A stretch of DNA of 64,000 bases from Acheta domesticus (taxonomy: Eukaryota > Arthropoda > Insecta > Orthoptera > Gryllidae): positions 66,638,026-66,702,025 of the forward strand of contig JAHLJT010008756.1 in the NCBI GenBank assembly GCA_031308135.1. The letters are read 5' to 3'. Position numbers and translations under genes: made by a program. Shown piece after piece: positions 58,382 through 64,000 of the stretch (positions are counted from its first letter, which is position 1; each line of letters begins with the position of its first letter). Under the pieces are notes generated by a model that saw only the letters and a list, made by a program, of their open reading frames with translations, had not been told where the DNA came from and searched no databases.

Positions 58382-58761
58382 CGTAGGTAAGTCAAAAAGT
58401 GTCTGCAATTTTGCTCTAATTGTCTCTATTTTGATTCTACGGCTTTGTGTGTTGCCTAACAACTAGATGGGACTCAATGAAGAGCACAAGCGCAATCTTG
58501 TGAGAATCGTGTGTTGAAACATCCTGTCTCGCCCCGTCAGAATATCATCTGTTTGGAACTGTTCAAAGAAGTGGTGCATATTCGCCTTACTGCACAGTCA
58601 AAAACATTTTTTTCAGAAGGTATCGGAAAGTTTTGTGCAAAGATGGGCCAAGTGTATAGAGAAAAGGATGACTATGTTAAAAAATGATATCAATAAAAAT
58701 TGTGTATTCTTCCTGTAATAATTATAAACATTGATTGCAGATACTTATTGACTTATCCTCG
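58382..58761. mobile_element. Deleted mariner element (380 bp)
   Basis: The TIRs CGTAGGTAAGTCAAAAAGTG and, reversed, CGAGGATAAGTCAATAAGTA are flanked by TA on both sides (58380-58381, 58762-58763). The interior keeps the last codons of a mariner transposase: after a shift, FVQRWAKC-like then REKDDYVKK and a stop near 58687. Everything coding the DDD core is deleted. The uninterrupted version of this site is seen at 8032-8044. Confidence 0.8.
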
Positions 58762-58763
58762 TA

Positions 58764-58960
58764 ATATATTAACGCGCACATTGGAGCTAACGCGCACGCA
58801 TGAACCTAAAACAATTGCTATAGTTACCTCAAAAATGTAAACAAAGTGATTATCATAAATGGCGATAGACATCTGGGATTGGTTTAATTTGAATATATCT
58901 TTGCTTAGCATTGGTTAATTACGGCACGGACAGACATGATTTAAATAGTCATTGTCATTT
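58764..58960 (-). repeat. 5' flank of the Crypton-like repeat, copy 2
   Basis: Homologous to 8040-8260 (GGCGATAGACATCTGGGATT, AGCATTG.. ACTTACGACGCGG / TTAATTACGGCACGG, GACAGACATGA). It continues the repeat beyond the mariner insertion. Confidence 0.6.
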
Positions 58961-59203
58961 GTTGTTCATTCTTGAAACCTCTAGTAATAAAGGGAGAGAT
59001 ACTACCTCTCATTCATAAAATCTATAATGATGATTTCGTCCAAAGTGTTCTGAGTTTCATTGGTTAATTACGGCACGGACAGACATGATTTAAATAGTCA
59101 TTGTCATTTGTTGTTCATTCTTGAAACCTCTAGTAATAAAGGGAGAGATACTACCTCTCATTCATAAATCTATAATGATGATTTCGTCCAAAGTGTTCTG
59201 AGC
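58909..59203. repeat. Recent 149-bp tandem duplication
   Basis: Two adjacent copies (58909-59057, 59058-59203) are nearly identical, differing by one A in CATAAAATC/CATAAATC and a few bases at the end (GAGTTTC / GAGCTTG). The duplicated unit starts in the 5' flank of the Crypton-like repeat. Confidence 0.9.
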
Positions 59204-60524
59204 TTGAGCAAAATGAGCCTTAACTGAGAACAACTTGCAAAATAGGAGGGCCTTTGTCCAGATTTCACATTGACATCTTACGTCTATGATGTAAACCCAA
59301 ATAGTAAACCCAGAAAAGAATCAATAAATGATGGTGACTAGAGGCCGAACAATTGTAGAAAGACGGCTTATCTCGTTTGTAGACGAGGGTACATTATTAG
59401 ATTTCATCCTGAGAAGGTGATGTTGCGAAAGTTAGACTTAACTGTATTTTTATTTAATTGTATAATATAGCAGAAGAATTTTTCTTTATTATTTGAATTG
59501 TGGACCATATTCTGGGCTGGAACGTTGAGTCAGGTAGTCCAGGCTACAAAATTAAAGATGCTCTTCGCCACATATTTTGAGATTATTTCCTCCCTAACAT
59601 TTTTTCGCGTGAAAATTCTCTTCGCTTTGTAGTGGATACCCTACATTTGAGAATGATACTTTGTTTTACATTTCAATGATTTTTTAAAATATGATGATCT
59701 ACTTTCCTTGTTTATTTTTTCAATTATCTTTAACGTTCTCCAGCGCAACGTTTTATTCAAATATATTTCGAGAAGTTTAGCCATAGGAGACGTAATGGGA
59801 CCATACAAAGACAGATGTAACCCGCAAAATGGGTCGAAACTCAATGAATAGTTAAATTAAGTTTTTAGCAATAACAAATAAGGAAAGACCTCCACTAATA
59901 TTTGAACCCTGACATTCTGGGCAATAGTCGTTATCCTCAGCAATGAGAATTCATTCTTATCCTTCACATAAATTAGCAGTATATTTCTTCACTTTCCGTG
60001 TTAATAACAATAAAAAAGGGCACAACGCCCTCGTGACAATATTCGAAATTGTTTCCTCCTCACAACTATAGAACTGCAGTTAATTGAACCTTCTGCGAAG
60101 TAACCTGGCGATCCATATTTTATTCAGTGGTAGCTGACAAGACTGTCCTACTTTCCAGCCGAGGACGCACTTATTTCCACAGGGTATGTCCTTCAGAGTG
60201 CATGTACGAACCCGTCCTCAAATTCTTAGATCATTCAAATTTAACTTACGTCGATTTTTAATTGAATCCTGGATAGAAAGTTGTAACATGAAAATCAACT
60301 TTTTCAGGAGTGGTTGAAAATGGCAAAATGTTAACACACTTTTAGTTTTCCACAAGTAATAAAAGGATCGCAACAGCGTCAACACTCAAACACTCGCGCT
60401 GTTTTGATATTCTCCAACACTGAGAACCATTTTGCACAGAAATATGCCTTTTTGGAAAAATAAGTTATTTGCAATATTTGTTGCCAGGAGGTATTCAATT
60501 ATTATGTTATGATTGAAATATAAC
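59204..60524. other. Unassigned stretch
   Basis: No gene is supported. Confidence 0.4.
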
Positions 60525-60529
60525 ATTTT

Positions 60530-60960
60530 ACCGGCTGAGGTGCCTCAGGACATCGACTGAGGCACTGGAGGCACTGAGGCACTGAGGCAGAGGACTGCAG
60601 TGCCTCTGGCTTGGAGGTTCGAGTCCCGACGGTGGCAGCATTTTCGACTCTAGCTACATATCTAGGTCAAGTTCCAGCGCTGTCTGAAGGAGAATTCTAA
60701 CGACCGGGTGCTCTCATTGGTAGTTTTACAGTCACTTACGAGCACTTCACTACCACACATGTCGGGAGTATAGAGCTCACTGCCTCAGCTGGGGTGGCGT
60801 CCCGCTGTGGGAGATATCTGCATGGTGGAAACACGCATGCTGACCATGCTGATCCAGCGAAGGAGGAACATAGTCATCTCTACATAAAACGTGCACTACA
60901 CGTTTGGGACTGATTACCATGGCAGGTGACGCGCCCATTAACACGAAATAACCCATCGAT
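60530..60960 (+). repeat. tRNA-R family repeat, copy 8
   Basis: CTCTGGCTTGGAGGTTCGAG with box B GGTTCGAGTCCC at 60617-60628, then the shortened body. A short amplification of GAGGCACTG units at 60565-60595 sits in the box A region. Confidence 0.8.
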
Positions 60961-62159
60961 CATAACTTTATTTTATTCACAAGGCTCAAGTACGTCATAA
61001 TGGTTGATAACACGTTGCTAGTCTCTTTATCGACTGCGGGTGATAGAACGTATTTGTAACTACTCCCGTAGGCGGTGCCAGTGGCGGCGAAGTCTGAGAA
61101 TTTAAAAATGGTATTTTATTAAAAAGTGTAATGAAATCAATTATTATTGCATACAATGAAAAAGATATCAATTCATTCGATGAGATGATTCTTTCCTCTC
61201 GAAGATAAGGTATGTCTTCTTGTTTTGTATTAAGTATTTAATAAGTGTAATAAATAGTAATAAATGACTATTGTACTTATAATTACTTCTGGGCTGTAAA
61301 CATTGAAAATAGTTTGTGTGCTCAGATAGTATATTTTCACTGCACGTTAAAATACTCTCAGTTACTTTAATAACTGAGTACTACACATTAGTTGCCGTGG
61401 TTCACATTATAAATTTAGAATGTATGAATTTTATTGAAATTAATATTTTTAGTGTGTTACCATTCTGTAAGTAATTGGTGTGTATGATTCTGATTGGCTA
61501 CGCTTTAGTTGTGAGTCTTTGTGACAGTTATGCTTTTGTTCATTGCGATAATGTTGAAATTACTATTTAGTGCATGAACTACTCTGTATTTACAGAGTCG
61601 AAAATGCAATTTTCTGAAAATAAAGTTCGTCAAAATGTTTTTCGCTGTATATCAATTAAACATTTTATATTTAGGGTAACATAAAAACATAGATGTTGAA
61701 GATGAAAATAAATGTTGTTGGTTCATTTCACTAGTCAGGCTGTTAAAGTTTCGTGCAGACAGCAGACTGTCATACAAAATTGAAGTCATGCCTGAAGTCA
61801 TGCCACTTCTGGCTAGGTGGCAATCCTAGTTTATATTTGAAATCGTTGTGAACTGTAGGCAAAGATGGAGCATTGTTGCATCGAGATACCCTGTGCGAAT
61901 AGTCAGACTCTTTAAAAGAGCTCCCACACGCTGGGGGTTTTATGATGAGGGAAAATGGTAGTTTCTTATTCCTACTCGTCCAGACAAACACGAGGCTGTG
62001 TGGCATCGGGCTGCAACCTGGTGAGGGAAAAACTGTGAGGTATTACGGTGATCACGGCAAAACCCGTCAGATCCTAATTTTCTTCCTGATTGAGATTTGT
62101 TGTTGGCCCAGTGCTGTTTGTCTGTGCGAACAAGTGTTTAATCTTGCTACGGCCTCGAC
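60961..62159. other. Unassigned AT-rich stretch
   Basis: No gene is supported. Confidence 0.4.
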
Positions 62160-62164
62160 GCGCA

Positions 62165-62775
62165 GTGGTGGATTTATGAAAAGGCAAATCTAGGAACATG
62201 CCTAGGGTGGCAAGATTTGAAGGGGCGGCAAAGTTTGGATGCAAACTTCGAATTTTAAATTAAATTTAACAATATAATATTTTTATGTAAATTTTTACGC
62301 TTTTTATAATGTTGTTAAAGTTTTGGGAAAAAATTCGCTCCAGGATTTGCTCCACTTTCTTTGACTTTTATACGTTATTTCCAAATGTTGTTATCTTATT
62401 TCGCATGTACTATACATGAGGACATCTATTTTAAATTGTTCGGCTAAAAGACAGTTTTCGGGTATGAAATTATTTTGTCAAAAATTACTTAATTTCAACG
62501 ATGGGCGAATGTGAATTAAATTTTAGCATAGAAAAATATATTTTGCTTCAAATAGTTTGTGATATTATCAACAAATTTGCTAACCAAAATGTTCGACGAA
62601 AGCAATTATAATACATTTTTAATGTATGATTAAAATTAGTTTTAAAATAAACTACAATATAATTTATTTATAATTCTAATTATATAGTTTCTGCTTTGTA
62701 ACAGAAATAAAAATTCATTGAATTACCCGGTGGGGGGGGGGCGCAAACAAATATTTGCCTAGGGCGACAAATTAC
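62165..62775. repeat. Possible transposon bounded by TGCCTAGGGYGRCAA motifs
   Basis: TGCCTAGGGTGGCAAGAT at 62199-62216 and TGCCTAGGGCGACAAATT at 62756-62773 bracket an AT-rich interior with no coding content. A G homopolymer (62732-62741) precedes the right motif. GGCAAATCTAGG near 62183 and CAAATATTTGCC near 62747 add to the end-like look. No target duplication was found. Confidence 0.3.
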
Positions 62776-64000
62776 GTCAATGAGTATATGGGACAGATAG
62801 CGACGCACCCAGGGCCTGACAGAGGTAAGCAACGGACCTGACCGGAGGCAGAGAGAGGGCTGTGGCAGTGGGAACACAATACACGCAGGTCACGACTCGC
62901 AGGTTCGTCTGTGTGTGCTATTAGGGTGTGGTTAAACACGATGGGGGTGAAACTATTGCGCATTCCGATCCTACATACGGAATGGGTCCCTTTATATTTA
63001 TATGACTCAGAAGTCCAGCAGCTCCCAGGTATTTTCGATCCATCTGAAACGTTTAAAACATTCTTCAGATCATTATACGACCAGGGAAGAGGTCAAAGAA
63101 CTACATTCCTTTCCGTCACTGCACCGCGTCATCCAGTAGCAGTGTGGAATGCTCCTCTGGTATGTTTCGTTTGGAGTGGAAGGGCTTTTCTGTTGCGAAA
63201 TGGACTGTCACTTTCTGAACTTCCCGGTTCTAAAGTTATTGGTATTCAGGCGCAGGGAGTTCTGGCAACTAGACGTGGCGAAAGGGCATTTCACTCTTCT
63301 ACGAAATGTCTATGGAATGCACGAAGATATGCACATTTTTGTTTTGTGTTCAATGTTAGATTTTTTGGAATTATGCATTTTATTCCTGGAATCCCGAAAA
63401 CGCTTTGAGATTTTAAACTCATTATTTCTAAGATAATTCGAATAATTACATCTTTTAAATTTCTCTGTTATTCTTATTGTTCTGTAATCATTTAGTTTTT
63501 TAAACTTCTGTTACTTTAAGTTTCATATAATCTTATAATAAAATAACAAATAATAAAGTAATATTATTTATATTCACTTTTGCCTAAAGTACCTACAAAG
63601 GAATGTTGTAAATGATTTCGTTGTAGCACTTTTCGGAACTTGGCTGCTCCTTCAGAAATATAATTTTTATCAGTTTTTAAACAATGTTTTTAACCTAGAA
63701 GAGTTATTTAAGACAGCAATACGTGGGACTTATTCTAAAACAAGTAGATCATCGTCCTTGAATGTTACAATATCGTTTAGTATCGTACGCCTTATAGCTC
63801 TGGTGAGCCTGGAAAGCTGAGAAACTTAGTTTCTTTTTTTATTTATTTATTTCTCGTATTAAGATATATAACCCACTGAATCAACGACAACTTGTGAGTA
63901 TACTATTTGTGTTCTGAATAAATTACTGTAAATGCATATCATTAATTTCTGTATTTTGCAATTTATATGTCATGAATCCTTCGTACACCGTACTTACCTT
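62776..64000. other. Unassigned stretch with overlapping open frames
   Basis: A 165-codon frame at 62911-63408 (starting MCAIRVWLNTMGVKLLRIPI) overlaps a 95-codon frame at 63149-63436 in another register. Neither matches a family I know, and codon content gives no clear winner. After 63440 the sequence is AT-rich and empty. Confidence 0.3.

Noticed and set aside
1..64000. CRISPR array, operons, rRNA or bacterial insertion sequences
   Set aside because: No regularly spaced identical repeats with unique spacers, no closely packed frames and no rRNA motifs; content is eukaryotic.

Overview
The window looks like intergenic DNA from a large, repeat-rich arthropod genome, most likely an insect. 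It is AT-rich overall with scattered CpG-rich islands. It has arthropod-typical transposons (Jockey-clade LINEs, PIF/Harbinger with a MADF partner gene, mariner remnants, Crypton-like remnants, an LTR element) and a dense family of long tRNA-derived repeats. There are no bacterial gene arrangements, rRNA or CRISPR. I cannot name the species.

Almost everything recognisable is mobile DNA, much of it nested. 1-2222: Jockey-like LINE copy 1. 4829-6295: an inverted-repeat element with long arms. 7629-8034: a Crypton-like gene fragment, with a second copy near 58150-58374. 10463-10890: a tandem array of palindromes with NRF-1-like sites. 12300-13782: LINE copy 2. 13790-15090: mariner-like and R2-type RT remnants on the minus strand. 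18480-22173: a nearly complete PIF/Harbinger element (TTA target duplication) carrying a MADF/BESS-like gene and a convergent transposase gene, both with a few frameshifts. 30006-34716: a DNA transposon with perfect 29-bp inverted repeats and a 4-bp AGTA duplication, whose transposase gene is split by a 1624-bp solo-LTR-like insertion (CTAT duplication). 36540-37035: LINE C-terminal fragment. 37650-38653: a TA-flanked element with short inverted repeats. 50075-51425: LINE copy 3. 53651-54935: two copies of a 0.39-kb MITE crowded with the motif ATCAGTGA. 58382-58761: a deleted mariner inserted in the second Crypton-like copy.

Two dispersed families fill much of the rest. The first is a roughly 0.5-kb tRNA-derived repeat (tRNA-R) at about 2868, 15693, 34928, 39535, 53360, 54280, 56577 and 60530. 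The second is an AT-rich family (RB) that carries an ACGGACGGACGG-type tract and ends in a variable hairpin, at about 2222, 24530, 29610, 42360, 45085, 46975 and 48130.

No intact host gene was found. The best host-gene candidate is a short open terminal exon on the minus strand at 43385-43580, with a splice acceptor and downstream poly(A) signals; its product is not recognised. Boundaries given without a target-site duplication are approximate to tens of bases.
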